DNA of 64,000 nucleotides from JAGGAG01 sp964638035. Lineage in GTDB: Bacteria; Gemmatimonadota; Gemmatimonadetes; Gemmatimonadales; GWC2-71-9. This document shows positions 22,712 to 30,266 of the stretch, one piece after another (the first letter of the stretch is position 1; each line of letters opens with the position of its first letter). A program made the position numbers and the translations under genes. The stretch is from the NCBI GenBank assembly GCA_964638035.1, contig CAZWXD010000018.1, positions 3,343 to 67,342 on the forward strand, in the 5' to 3' direction. Under the pieces are notes generated by a model, which saw only the letters and a program-made list of their open reading frames with translations, had not been told where the DNA came from and made no database searches.

Positions 22712-24019
22712 TCAGCCGATCGAGCGGAACATCTCCCCGATGCGCCGTACGTAATCCCCGGGCACCCCGGACGCCCGGGCTTCCTCCTCCCAGTGGCCGA
22801 GGGCATCGGCCACTGCCCCGATGATGTCCGCGCCATCCCGGGTGATTCCGAACCTGGCACCGACCGTGAGCAGGTCATCCCGCGTGATGTGGTCGTCCTT
22901 CCCGTTGACGCGCATCTGGTGGGTGCGCGTCCACTCGCTGCCTGCGGAGAAGAGGACATCGTACGCAGGAGCGAGGCGCCAGGTTCCGCCGGGATCCATG
23001 AGGAACGCGATGTTCTTCACATGATCGTCCTGGTTCCTGGCAGCCACGTTGAAGACCATGCGCCGAAAGGCTTCGTGCATCGTGGGCGCGTCGAGGCGCA
23101 GGTCCTGGACGGTCCGGAACAAGCCCCCATAGTCCAGCGCGTGGCGGTCGTTGTAGTCGAGGTGGAGCATGCCGCCGAGGGAGTGCAGGTGGAGGCGCTC
23201 CCCGTTCGCCCGATCGAAGCGCCGGGTCATGAAGTGGGCGAACTCCCCGTCCCGGAGGAGGTGGGTGGGCGCCATGGTGATGCCTGCCCGCCGGACGAGT
23301 TGTGAAAAGGCGAACTCGATGCGGCCCCAGGGACCGGGCGTGAAGTCCCGGGCGATCTCGTGGCCTCCGGTCGCACTCGTCACGCCATCAAACTTGATGA
23401 GCCACGGCTCGTCGCCCGCGAGCGGAGGGGCGAACCCGGACCGGATCCGGTTCGCGCTGGCGTTCCAGAGGACAAGGGCCTTCGCGCGCACCCCGCCAGC
23501 GGAAGCACCGAGTTGCATCATTTCCGGAACGGCGACGGCGGTGTCCCCCTCGATGATGTGCCGGGCCTGGCTGACCAGGTCGGCCACCTCGAGCGCTTCA
23601 TCGGTCGTCGCAGATCCGCGCGCGATCGCGGGCGAGAACTCGAGGGCCCCCATGCCGCGACGCCCCACGTAGAGGAGTCGCTGCACCGGGCTGAGCGACG
23701 CCTGCGGATCGCCGCGCTCCTCGAAGTACCGCCGAATCACGGCATTGCCGAAGGTGTCGGGCAAGCTGTCGGCCAGGACACCGGGCAGCCCCTGGAAGAC
23801 CTCGCTCCGACGGAGGTTGGGAAACGCCTGGGGTCCGCGCAGGGCGAGTGGGAGCCGCAGCGGCGAGATCTCCAGCCCCGACGTGCGGAACGCCTCCGCA
23901 TACTCGAAGACCGGGTTCTCCCCCGGCAGCTCCGCCACCGCCCCGACCTCCCGGCCCCAGAGCTTCACGGTCGCGACCACCGCATCGGCAGCCCGGCCCC
24001 CGCGACGGCGCGCGCTCAC
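22712..24019 (-). CDS. hipA: type II toxin HipA, Ser/Thr kinase fold
   Basis: A 435-residue HipA-family kinase; HipA of E. coli phosphorylates glutamyl-tRNA synthetase and causes growth arrest, and is neutralised by HipB. N-terminal HipA_N subdomain: VAELPGENPVFEYAEAFRTSG and LPGVLADSLPDTFGNAVIRRY. Core: GASAGGVRAKALV (the phosphate loop with ejectable serine in family members), PWLIKFDG, ARDFTPGPWGRIEFAFSQLVRRAGI, FMTRRFDR, then the catalytic loop MVFNVAARNQDDHVKNIAFL and metal-binding LAPAYDVL. All key residues are present, so it appears active. GTG 24019 overlaps the hipB stop by four bases (GTGA), guaranteeing co-translation with the antitoxin. Confidence 0.9.
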   Translation of the reverse strand: MSARRRGGRAADAVVATVKLWGREVGAVAELPGENPVFEYAEAFRTSGLEISPLRLPLALRGPQAFPNLRRSEVFQGLPGVLADSLPDTFGNAVIRRYFEERGDPQASLSPVQRLLYVGRRGMGALEFSPAIARGSATTDEALEVADLVSQARHIIEGDTAVAVPEMMQLGASAGGVRAKALVLWNASANRIRSGFAPPLAGDEPWLIKFDGVTSATGGHEIARDFTPGPWGRIEFAFSQLVRRAGITMAPTHLLRDGEFAHFMTRRFDRANGERLHLHSLGGMLHLDYNDRHALDYGGLFRTVQDLRLDAPTMHEAFRRMVFNVAARNQDDHVKNIAFLMDPGGTWRLAPAYDVLFSAGSEWTRTHQMRVNGKDDHITRDDLLTVGARFGITRDGADIIGAVADALGHWEEEARASGVPGDYVRRIGEMFRSIG

Positions 24020-24357
24020 GAGGAGGGGCGTTTCGGCGTGACCTTCCTCGTCGTGGCGGCGCGGGCCCGCACCCTGGGCTTCCCCCGGAGCTTTGCGAGC
24101 TGGATGGGGGAGGTGAGCGGGCGAGGCAGGAAGCTCTCCAAGGCATCCAGCCGCCCCAGGCCGCGGAGGATGGCGACCAGGGTCGCGAGCGAACAACGCC
24201 CCGCCTGCTCCGCACGCTGGACCGTAGCCCACCCGAGCCCCGCGCGCCTGGCCAGGTCGCCCTGGATCAGGTTCTGCTGCAGGCGAAAGCCGCGAAGCCG
24301 CTCGCCCAACTCTTCGAGCACTTCATGATCGGTCAGGTGGGTCGTGATGGTCCGCAT
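24016..24357 (-). CDS. hipB: antitoxin HipB-like, XRE-family DNA-binding protein
   Basis: A 113-residue helix-turn-helix protein that should bind HipA and repress the operon. The HTH is at about residues 15-65: EELGERLRGFRLQQNLIQGDLARRAGLGWATVQRAEQAG, followed by SLATLVAILRGLGRLDALESFLPRP, a C-terminal helix pattern typical of HipB partners. The tail is Arg/Lys-rich. ATG 24357 is preceded by GGAAGGAG at seven bases, which decides the start over the in-frame codon at 24378. The upstream 110 bases form the AT-rich control region. The operon's G+C is below that of neighbours, fitting acquisition by transfer. Confidence 0.88.
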   Translation of the reverse strand: MRTITTHLTDHEVLEELGERLRGFRLQQNLIQGDLARRAGLGWATVQRAEQAGRCSLATLVAILRGLGRLDALESFLPRPLTSPIQLAKLRGKPRVRARAATTRKVTPKRPSS

Positions 24358-24384
24358 GTGCGCTCCTTCCGTCACCACAAGCCA

Positions 24385-24470
24385 TCACGTAGAATATCAG
24401 AAACGATATCTAACAGCCATAATAGTATTACAAGACTGCTAAAATGATATCATAATATTCACAGATATTC
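24385..24470 (-). promoter_or_regulatory. AT-rich hipBA control region with palindromes
   Basis: This is the most AT-rich stretch in the window. It contains GAATATC (24392-24398) and its inverted copy GATATTC (24464-24470), GATATC (24405-24410), and the palindrome TGATATCA (24445-24452), spaced tens of bases apart, plus TATTATA-like tracts that could serve as -10 boxes. Multiple TATC/GATA half-sites are what HipB-type dimers recognise, so autoregulation is inferred. Confidence 0.5.
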
Positions 24471-25365
24471 AAGCCTGCTGGCTGGCTGGCTTCGTCTTCC
24501 AGCGACGATGCACCCAGAACCACATCGCCGGGTACTGTCGCACCCAGGCCTCGAGCTGCGCCACGTGCCGTACCGTGAGTTGCTCCGCCGCGTCCGGTGC
24601 CGCCGGATCCGCAGGGTCGAGCGGCGCGCACATCTCCAGGCGCAGGCGGCCATCCGGTTCCCGCAGCGTGACGCCCATGAGCAGCGTCGCGCCGGTCGCC
24701 AGGGCCATCCGTGCGGGCCCGAGGAAGGTGCTGGCCGGCCGGCCCAGGAAGGGGACGAAGATGCCCCGGCGCCCGGCGTCCTGGTCGGCGAGCATTGCCA
24801 CCACCCCGCCTTCCCGGAGCGCTGCATAGACCGGGCGCACGTCCCGGTTGGCGTCAATGGTGTGAATGCCCGCATCGTGGCGCTGGCGGTTGACCCACGC
24901 CTGCACGTGCGGGTTGCGGACCCGCTTCGCGATGAAGGTGAGGGGGAATCGGCCCGCCGCGGCACGGATGCCGAGTTCGAAGCTCGAGAAGTGGCCGCTG
25001 AGCACGAGGATGCCCCGGCCGCGAGCGCGCGCCGCCTCGACGTGCTCCATCCCGTCCACCCGGGTGAGCAATGCCTCTCGCGGCAGGGTCCCGACGATCC
25101 CCAGGCGACTGTAGTCGGCGAGCACCCGGCCCATCTCCCGGTAGTTCTCGAGCAGGATGGCCTCACGCGCGGCCGGCTCCAGGTCCGGGAAGGCATGGCT
25201 CAGGTTGTCGAGCGCCACCTGCCGGCGAATCCCCAGCGCGGCAGCCAGGCGGCCGACGCGCGCCCCCAGGCCCTGTGCCCGGGCAAGGGGCATCGCGCGC
25301 GCCAGGCTGGTCCAGCCCTCAACCAGGGCACCTTCGACCTTCTGCTTGAGTGGATGGCGTCGCAT
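24469..25365 (-). CDS. lysophospholipid acyltransferase family protein (LpxL/HtrB-like)
   Basis: A 298-residue enzyme of the LpxL/LpxM family, which adds a secondary acyl chain to lipid A precursors at the inner membrane. The HxxxxE catalytic motif is GHFSSFE near residue 123. Other conserved parts: ALDNLSHAFPDL near 50, MLADQDAGRRGIFVPFLGRPAST near 200, and the ending YPAMWFWVHRRWKT. The N-terminal anchor helix is weak. In this genome an outer membrane with lipid A is implied. It is followed upstream (25.4-26.2 kb) by an LpxO-like hydroxylase, so the two likely form a lipid A tailoring pair. An alternative role in glycolipid or ornithine-lipid acylation is possible. Confidence 0.87.
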   Translation of the reverse strand: MRRHPLKQKVEGALVEGWTSLARAMPLARAQGLGARVGRLAAALGIRRQVALDNLSHAFPDLEPAAREAILLENYREMGRVLADYSRLGIVGTLPREALLTRVDGMEHVEAARARGRGILVLSGHFSSFELGIRAAAGRFPLTFIAKRVRNPHVQAWVNRQRHDAGIHTIDANRDVRPVYAALREGGVVAMLADQDAGRRGIFVPFLGRPASTFLGPARMALATGATLLMGVTLREPDGRLRLEMCAPLDPADPAAPDAAEQLTVRHVAQLEAWVRQYPAMWFWVHRRWKTKPASQQA

Positions 25366-25401
25366 GGGAATGGCCGGCGCGCTCGCGCGCCCGCTGGCGG
25401 C

Positions 25402-26235
25402 CTACTTCAGGAACGTCCAGTTCTTGTAGAAGACCGACTTGAAGGGCTGGAGCAGGAGGCCGATACCAGCCAGGATCCCGCTCATCACCGCGGGCATGCC
25501 GGACGGCCGGAGGATGTCCACGAAGAGGCAGTAGCGCACGTTGTCGGACTGGTTGACCGACTGGTGCTCCAGGGTGTCGTCGAAGATGAAGAGCTGGTCG
25601 TCCTTCCACCGGTACTTCGTCCCGCCGACCTCGATGTAGACGTCGGGGTTGTCGATCGGGTTGATGTTGTAGAGCACCCGGAACGAGGCGCGCACCGGGC
25701 CGAAATGGAGGCCGGTGGAGGCCCGCTTGTTGAAGATCGAGACCCCGATCGTGCGGATGTACCGGTATTCCTGGTGGAACTCCGGCACGTCCACCGCCAC
25801 CGGGATGTTGGCCCCGTACCACTTGAAGAAGATCATCCCGCGCTTCTGGTCGCCCAGCTTCGCATCGAGCAACCGGATGACCTCACGCGTCCTGGTGGCC
25901 TCGATGAGCGTGCGGATCTCCTCCTGGTGTCCCGGGGGGAGGTCGGCCAGCTTGAACACGCCGCGGTTCGTGTACGGCAGCGCCAGCAGGTCGAGCAGCA
26001 GGTTGAACGGCGACAGGATCCAGGTAAGGACGCCGTTCCCGGTGAAGTAGCGCTCGATCGTGGACCACTGCAGGGGCCGGTTCCGCCGCACGTCGAGTGC
26101 GCCCAGGACGAGGTAGGCGGCGAGGACGCGGGGAAGGAACCACAGCAGGAGCAGGAAGGGCACCAGCCGCTTGGCGCCCCGCCGGAGGAACCGGAGGGCG
26201 GGCTGCTCCTGCCGGACGGCGACGGTGCTGTTCAT
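25402..26235 (-). CDS. aspartyl/asparaginyl beta-hydroxylase family protein (LpxO-like)
   Basis: A membrane-associated Fe(II)/2-oxoglutarate oxygenase. Two hydrophobic helices (LVPFLLLLWFLPRVLAAYLVLGAL; ILSPFNLLLDLLAL) precede the catalytic jelly roll. The first iron histidine is in STGLHFGPVRASFRVLYNI, the second in DDTLEHQSVNQSDNVRYCLFVDILRP, with the arginine for 2-oxoglutarate in RYCLF. LpxO uses this fold to 2-hydroxylate a lipid A acyl chain, which fits the adjacent LpxL-like acyltransferase; hydroxylation of another lipid or peptide is possible. ATG 26235 is preferred; ATG 26283 would leave only 10 bases to the divergent sixA gene. No clear ribosome-binding sequence precedes 26235. The end re-enters a hydrophobic stretch (MSGILAGIGLLLQPF). 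Confidence 0.82.
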   Translation of the reverse strand: MNSTVAVRQEQPALRFLRRGAKRLVPFLLLLWFLPRVLAAYLVLGALDVRRNRPLQWSTIERYFTGNGVLTWILSPFNLLLDLLALPYTNRGVFKLADLPPGHQEEIRTLIEATRTREVIRLLDAKLGDQKRGMIFFKWYGANIPVAVDVPEFHQEYRYIRTIGVSIFNKRASTGLHFGPVRASFRVLYNINPIDNPDVYIEVGGTKYRWKDDQLFIFDDTLEHQSVNQSDNVRYCLFVDILRPSGMPAVMSGILAGIGLLLQPFKSVFYKNWTFLK

Positions 26236-26293
26236 GGGGAGGTAAGTTAATGCTGGCGGCAGGTTCCGCCGAACCTCCAACATCGGGTGGCCC

Positions 26294-26773
26294 GTGAGAC
26301 TCTACCTCGTCCGGCATGGCATTGCAGACCACCCCGACTGGTCCGGGCCCGACTCCGAGCGACCGCTCAACGCCCTGGGGATCGAGTCACTCCAGAAGGC
26401 GGGGAAGCGGCTGGACCGGCTGAAGCTCGAGCCGGGACTCATCCTCACGAGCCCGTACGTTCGGGCGGGCCAGACCGCGACCCTGGTGGCCACGGCGCTC
26501 GACGCCGCCCAGCGGGTGCGGGAGGAGCCGCGCCTGGCGCCCGGCTTCTCGATCGACCTGCTCGCCACCATCCTGCGGGAGCAGGCGGCTGCCGCCGAGC
26601 TCATGCTGGTGGGCCACAACCCCGACATGGAGATCGTGGCGAGTGCCCTGATTGGCGGGGGGCGCGTCAGGTTCGGGAAGGGCACCATGGCATGCGTCGA
26701 GCTCGACGAGCTGGGCGACCGTCCCTCGGGGAGCCTCAAGTGGCTCGTGACGAAGAAGGTGCTGTCGAAGTAG
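26294..26773 (+). CDS. sixA: phosphohistidine phosphatase SixA-like
   Basis: A 159-residue histidine phosphatase. The catalytic LVRHGIA motif is at residues 5-11, the LTSPYVRAGQTA block near residue 52 supplies the second phosphate-pocket arginine, and MLVGHNPDMEIV near 110 carries the second catalytic histidine. The short size and the early D-W-S-G-P-D...RPLNALG loop are typical of SixA, which in E. coli removes phosphate from histidine kinases or from the nitrogen phosphotransferase system. GTG 26294 is the start. It is divergent from the LpxO-like gene and convergent with the RDD gene, so it is monocistronic. Confidence 0.88.
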   Translation: MRLYLVRHGIADHPDWSGPDSERPLNALGIESLQKAGKRLDRLKLEPGLILTSPYVRAGQTATLVATALDAAQRVREEPRLAPGFSIDLLATILREQAAAAELMLVGHNPDMEIVASALIGGGRVRFGKGTMACVELDELGDRPSGSLKWLVTKKVLSK

Positions 26774-26785
26774 CTCGACGGCCCG

Positions 26786-27256
26786 TCAGTCGCGCGTCGC
26801 GATGACGATGGTGCGGGCCATGCGGTCGTGCCAGCCCTGCTTGTGGCGGTCGACGGCCACGGCGAGGAAGCCGAGGCCGAGGACCAGGCCCGCGGGAACA
26901 TAGCCAGCGAGGCGCACCAGGCACTGGGACACTGACGGGCGCGCATGGGTGCGCTCATCCACGATGCGCGCCCCCACGATCATCTTCCCCGGCGTGGCGC
27001 CCCACATCCGCCAGCATGCGACGGCCGCCACGGCGGGCAGCGCCAGTTCCGCCAGCAACGCACCAGGGGCAGGGAGCAACGGCGCCTCGCTGTCCCCTGC
27101 CCGCCGCGGGGCGCCGAACAACGACGTGAGCGTGACGATCACCCCGAGGACCAGCGCGCCGTCGATGACGACGGCCAGCGCGCGCCGCCAGAAGCCGGCG
27201 TAGGCCGTCGCGGTGCGTCCCTCGATGATGGTGGGCCTGTAGGCTGACCGCGGCAC
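26786..27256 (-). CDS. RDD-family membrane protein
   Basis: A 156-residue inner-membrane protein with the RDD domain: FWRRALAVVIDGALVLGVIV (Arg and Asp of helix 1), LPAVAAVACWRMWGATPGKMIVGARIVDE (helix 2 and the conserved GATPGK loop), and a third helix YVPAGLVLGLGFLAVAVDRHKQGWHDRMARTIVI with the second Asp motif. RDD proteins are small ion-transport-like proteins; some are reported Na+/H+ antiporters. GTG 27256 is chosen because GGGGAAGG lies eight or nine bases upstream; an earlier in-frame codon at 27334 would put odd sequence at the N-terminus. Two overlapping palindromes sit right in front of this gene. Confidence 0.85.
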   Translation of the reverse strand: MPRSAYRPTIIEGRTATAYAGFWRRALAVVIDGALVLGVIVTLTSLFGAPRRAGDSEAPLLPAPGALLAELALPAVAAVACWRMWGATPGKMIVGARIVDERTHARPSVSQCLVRLAGYVPAGLVLGLGFLAVAVDRHKQGWHDRMARTIVIATRD

Positions 27257-27273
27257 GGCACCGCCTTCCCCGT

Positions 27274-27297
27274 GAGTGTGCCTGAGCACACTCAGGC
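27274..27297. promoter_or_regulatory. two overlapping, mutually exclusive palindromes
   Basis: GAGTGTGC-CTGA-GCACACTC (27274-27293) and GCCTGAG-CACA-CTCAGGC (27280-27297) are both perfect and share bases, so only one stem can form at a time in RNA. They lie 18 bases upstream of the RDD start and 93 bases upstream of fdhD, in the shared divergent control region. As DNA they could be an operator; as RNA they look like a switch in the RDD leader. Confidence 0.5.
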
Positions 27298-27389
27298 ATA
27301 AGGCCGCATGGCGTCCCACGCAATGGGGCCACACAGCCCATGCCCGCCGACCTTCCTAGATTCCGTGCAGCACCCATGGAGGTTCCGGC

Positions 27390-28253
27390 ATGACTGCCCC
27401 CGCTGGCTGGCTGACCCAACCCGATGCGCTGAACCGCCTTGGCACGGCCGAGCCGCTGCTCCGCCATCGCGTGACACGGTGGGACGGCGGCGTGGCCACG
27501 GAGCGCGAGGAGCTGGTGGCCGAGGAGGCGCCGGTGACGCTGGTGTACAACGGCATCCCGCACGTGGTGATGATGGCCACGCCCAGCAACCTGGTGGACT
27601 TCACGGTGGGCTTCAGCGTGACCGAAGGCCTGGTGGGCTCCGCGGCCGACGTGCACGAGGTAGCGTGCATCCCGCACAGCCGCGGCATGGAAATGCAGGT
27701 GAGGATCCCTGAACGCTGGATGGAGGTGGTGGAAGGACGCAGCCGGCGCCTCGTGGGCCGCACCGGGTGCGGTGTCTGCGGCGCCGACAGCGTGGATGCG
27801 GTGATCCGCCCGGTGCCGCCGGCGGGCCCCGGGCCGGTCGTGCGCCCCCCCGCGATTGCGCGGGCTCTCGAGGGGCTCGAGGCGGGCCAGGTGCTGAACC
27901 GCTCGGCGGGATCGGTGCACGCAGCGGGCTGGGCCAGCGCCGATGGTGACGTGCAGCTGGTGCGCGAGGATGTGGGCCGGCACAACGCGCTGGACAAGCT
28001 CGTGGGCGCGGCACTCACCGGCGCCATTGACCCGCAATCAGGCTTCGTGGTGGTGACCAGCCGGGCGAGCTTCGAAATGGTGCACAAGACAGCCATGCTC
28101 GGCGCGAGCATGCTGGTGACGGTGTCGGGTGCCACGGCGCTGGCGGTGCGGATGGCCCACCAGGCGGGACTCACGCTCTGCGGGTTTGCACGAGGCTCGG
28201 GCTTCGTGGTGTACACCCATGGGGGACGCATCCGGCCAGCGGGGGCGCGCTGA
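27390..28253 (+). CDS. fdhD: formate dehydrogenase accessory sulfurtransferase FdhD
   Basis: A 287-residue sulfurtransferase that passes sulfur from a cysteine desulfurase to the molybdenum cofactor of formate dehydrogenases (bis-MGD enzymes). The CxxC motif is GCGVCG near residue 127. EEAPVTLVYNGIPHVVMMATP near the N-terminus, FTVGFSVTEGLV, and EDVGRHNALDKLVGAAL plus SRASFEMVHKTAMLGASML in the C-terminal half are hallmark family blocks. No formate dehydrogenase lies in the window, so the client is elsewhere on the genome. ATG 27390 fits; a strong ribosome-binding sequence is not evident (GGAGGTTCCGGC is at a workable distance). Confidence 0.95.
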   Translation: MTAPAGWLTQPDALNRLGTAEPLLRHRVTRWDGGVATEREELVAEEAPVTLVYNGIPHVVMMATPSNLVDFTVGFSVTEGLVGSAADVHEVACIPHSRGMEMQVRIPERWMEVVEGRSRRLVGRTGCGVCGADSVDAVIRPVPPAGPGPVVRPPAIARALEGLEAGQVLNRSAGSVHAAGWASADGDVQLVREDVGRHNALDKLVGAALTGAIDPQSGFVVVTSRASFEMVHKTAMLGASMLVTVSGATALAVRMAHQAGLTLCGFARGSGFVVYTHGGRIRPAGAR

Positions 28254-28305
28254 CCCAGGTCCGCGGCGCAGGGATGCAGTCTGCTTCAGCCGGGTGGCGT
28301 GAACA

Positions 28306-29055
28306 TCAGAAGGTCCCGCTCCACATGAGCCCCATCCCACCCGGCCTGGCCAGCGGCACCGGCGCCCGGAGCCCGAAGATCGTCCATCGTCCCGTGGCAA
28401 GCTTGGCCCCGGCGATCCCCGCCGCGGCACCCACCAGCACGTCACTCGCCCAGTGGTGGTTGCCATACACCCGCGACCACGCCGTGCCGGTGGCGAGGGT
28501 GTACAGGCCCACCGTGGCCCACGGACGGTTGATCTCCTGCGAGAGTGCGGTGGCGAAGGCAAAGGCCGTCGAGGTGTGTCCCGACCACATCGAGTGGGCC
28601 CCGCCGAAGGGGTCGAAGGCCCACGGGTCGTCGGTATCCGACGGCCGCTCGCGTCCCAGCGTGTACTTCACCGCCTGGGTGATGACACTCGTGAGCAGCA
28701 CCGAGGCACCCACCCGCAGGCCCGCATGCAGGAGCTTCGGCTCGTCGGCCACCAGCCCGGCGGCGAGGAGCCCCACCGTGACCGGCGCGATGACGATCGC
28801 CTCACCAAAGGCATCGGTCACGTTCGCCAGGTCGTCGAGGGTCGCGCTCCGGTGCGCCGGATCCTGCGACCACTCGGCGACAGGCACGTCGGCCACCGCG
28901 ATGGTGAGCACGCCGATCCCCGCGACCGCGGCCGCCTGCCACCCGGGAAACGGCCGTGCTGGCGCAGGGGCCACGGAGTCCACCGCCTGCGCTGCGAGCG
29001 GTGCGACGTGAAGGGCCAGGAAGAGTGGGAGGAGCCGTGCGTTTGCGATCCGCAT
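28306..29055 (-). CDS. PAP2-family phosphatase, exported/membrane
   Basis: A 249-residue protein with an N-terminal signal (ARLLPLFLALHVAPLAAQA) and five or so membrane helices. The three PAP2 motifs are KYTLGRERP near residue 135, SMWSGHTS near 160 with the first catalytic histidine, and SRVYGNHHWASDVLVGAAAG near 200 with the nucleophilic histidine and its aspartate. PAP2 enzymes remove phosphate from lipid phosphates such as undecaprenyl diphosphate, phosphatidate or lipid A; the substrate is not evident. ATG 29055 is divergent from the cobalamin riboswitch operon, 38 bases from its 5-prime stem. Confidence 0.88.
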   Translation of the reverse strand: MRIANARLLPLFLALHVAPLAAQAVDSVAPAPARPFPGWQAAAVAGIGVLTIAVADVPVAEWSQDPAHRSATLDDLANVTDAFGEAIVIAPVTVGLLAAGLVADEPKLLHAGLRVGASVLLTSVITQAVKYTLGRERPSDTDDPWAFDPFGGAHSMWSGHTSTAFAFATALSQEINRPWATVGLYTLATGTAWSRVYGNHHWASDVLVGAAAGIAGAKLATGRWTIFGLRAPVPLARPGGMGLMWSGTF

Positions 29056-29092
29056 CGCAACACGGTACACTCCCCCCGTCGGATAAACCAAC

Positions 29093-29255
29093 GCAGGCGG
29101 TGCCTTCAGGAAGCCGGTGCAAGACCGGCGCGGCCCCGCCACTGTAAGAGGCCCGCAGTTCATCGCGGTTCCGGCGTCGCCACGCAAGCCACTGGGGACT
29201 CGTTCCCTGGGAAGGCCGGCCACGCTGCCTCGAGCCAGGAGACTGGCCCGCCTGC
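29093..29255 (+). ncRNA. cobalamin riboswitch
   Basis: All core parts are visible. P1 stem GCAGGCGG (29093-29100) pairs exactly with CCGCCTGC (29248-29255). The left core AAGCCGGTGCAAGACCGGCG then CGGCCCCGCCACTGTAA (29111-29147) is the classic P3-P5 region; AGCCACTGG...CCTGGGAAGGC (29187-29218) is P7-P10; and the B12 box GAGCCAGGAGACTGGCCC lies at 29232-29249. Binding of adenosyl- or other cobalamin normally shuts off downstream translation or transcription. It precedes btuF by 87 bases and should control the whole btuFCDB operon. Confidence 0.95.
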
Positions 29256-29342
29256 ACCCGCAATCGTCTCTCGAGGGAGGGACGCGGGGCATGAGCGGCG
29301 CCGCCCCGGCTGCCCGGCCTTCACGCCCCCCGTCCCCGGAGC

Positions 29343-30266
29343 ATGGGATCGGTGGGCTTCCTGTTGCTGGGCCTCGTGGTCGCACTGGCCGGTTGCACCG
29401 GTCGCAGCACCCGGGACGCGCGCCGTGCGGCCATCGTCATCACCGACGATGCGGGCGTCGCCACGACGCTCGCCCAGCCCGCCGCCCGCGTCATCTCCCT
29501 CATTCCGAGCGTCACCGACGGGATCCTCGCCCTCGGTGCCGGCGACCGCCTCGTGGGCCGCTCCACCACGGACCGCGTCCCTGCCGGCCTCGAGCACCTG
29601 CCCATCGTCGGCGATGCCCTGATCCCCAGCGTCGAGCAGGTCGTCGCCGCCCGGCCGGACCTCGTGGTGCTCTGGGCCGGCGACAAGCGGAACGACCTCA
29701 GGCGGCAGCTCGGCGCGGTTGGCATTGCCACCATCGGGCTCGCCGTGGAAGACACCACCGACGCCATCCGCAGCATCAGGACGCTGGGGACGGTCCTGGG
29801 CCTCGAGGCGCGCGCTGACAGCCTGGTGGCAGCCATTCACGCCACGCTCGACTCGGTGCGGCACGCCACGAAGGACGCGCGCCCGTTGCGGGCCCTGTTC
29901 GTGGTGGGAGCGGAGCCGCCGCTCACGGTGGGCCCGGGCACGTTCATTGACCAGCTGCTCGGCGTGGCTGGCGCCACGAACGTCTTCGCCGACGCGAGCA
30001 CCCGCTGGCCCACGGTCTCGGTGGAGCAGGTGCTGGCACGCCATCCCGACGTCGTCGTCCTCCCCGGGCCGGGGACGCCCGAGGCCGCCGAGCCCCTGCG
30101 CGCACTCCCCGGCTGGCGCAACCTGCCGGCGCTCGCGCGCGGGTGCGTGCTGCGCATCGATGCCGACCTCGCCAGCCGGCCCGGCCCGCTCATGGGAGAG
30201 GCTGCCGCCACCCTGGCCCGGGGACTCGAGTCGCTGCGCACCCGCTGTGCCGGGAGCGCCCGGTGA
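29343..30266 (+). CDS. btuF: cobalamin ABC transporter substrate-binding lipoprotein BtuF
   Basis: A 307-residue periplasmic binding protein of the class III (BtuF/FepB, helical backbone) type that hands vitamin B12 to BtuCD. Residues 1-18 form a lipoprotein signal (LLLGLVVALAGCT), so it is tethered to the membrane. ARVISLIPSVTDGILALGAGDRLVG near residue 50 is the family signature, followed by SVEQVVAARPDLVVLW, FVVGAEPPLTVGPGTFIDQLLGVAGATN and SVEQVLARHPDVVVLPG. ATG 29343 is preceded by GGAG only one base away; GTG 29352 with GGAG ten bases upstream is a serious alternative. Directly follows the riboswitch; the stop overlaps btuC by GTGA. Confidence 0.92.
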   Translation: MGSVGFLLLGLVVALAGCTGRSTRDARRAAIVITDDAGVATTLAQPAARVISLIPSVTDGILALGAGDRLVGRSTTDRVPAGLEHLPIVGDALIPSVEQVVAARPDLVVLWAGDKRNDLRRQLGAVGIATIGLAVEDTTDAIRSIRTLGTVLGLEARADSLVAAIHATLDSVRHATKDARPLRALFVVGAEPPLTVGPGTFIDQLLGVAGATNVFADASTRWPTVSVEQVLARHPDVVVLPGPGTPEAAEPLRALPGWRNLPALARGCVLRIDADLASRPGPLMGEAAATLARGLESLRTRCAGSAR

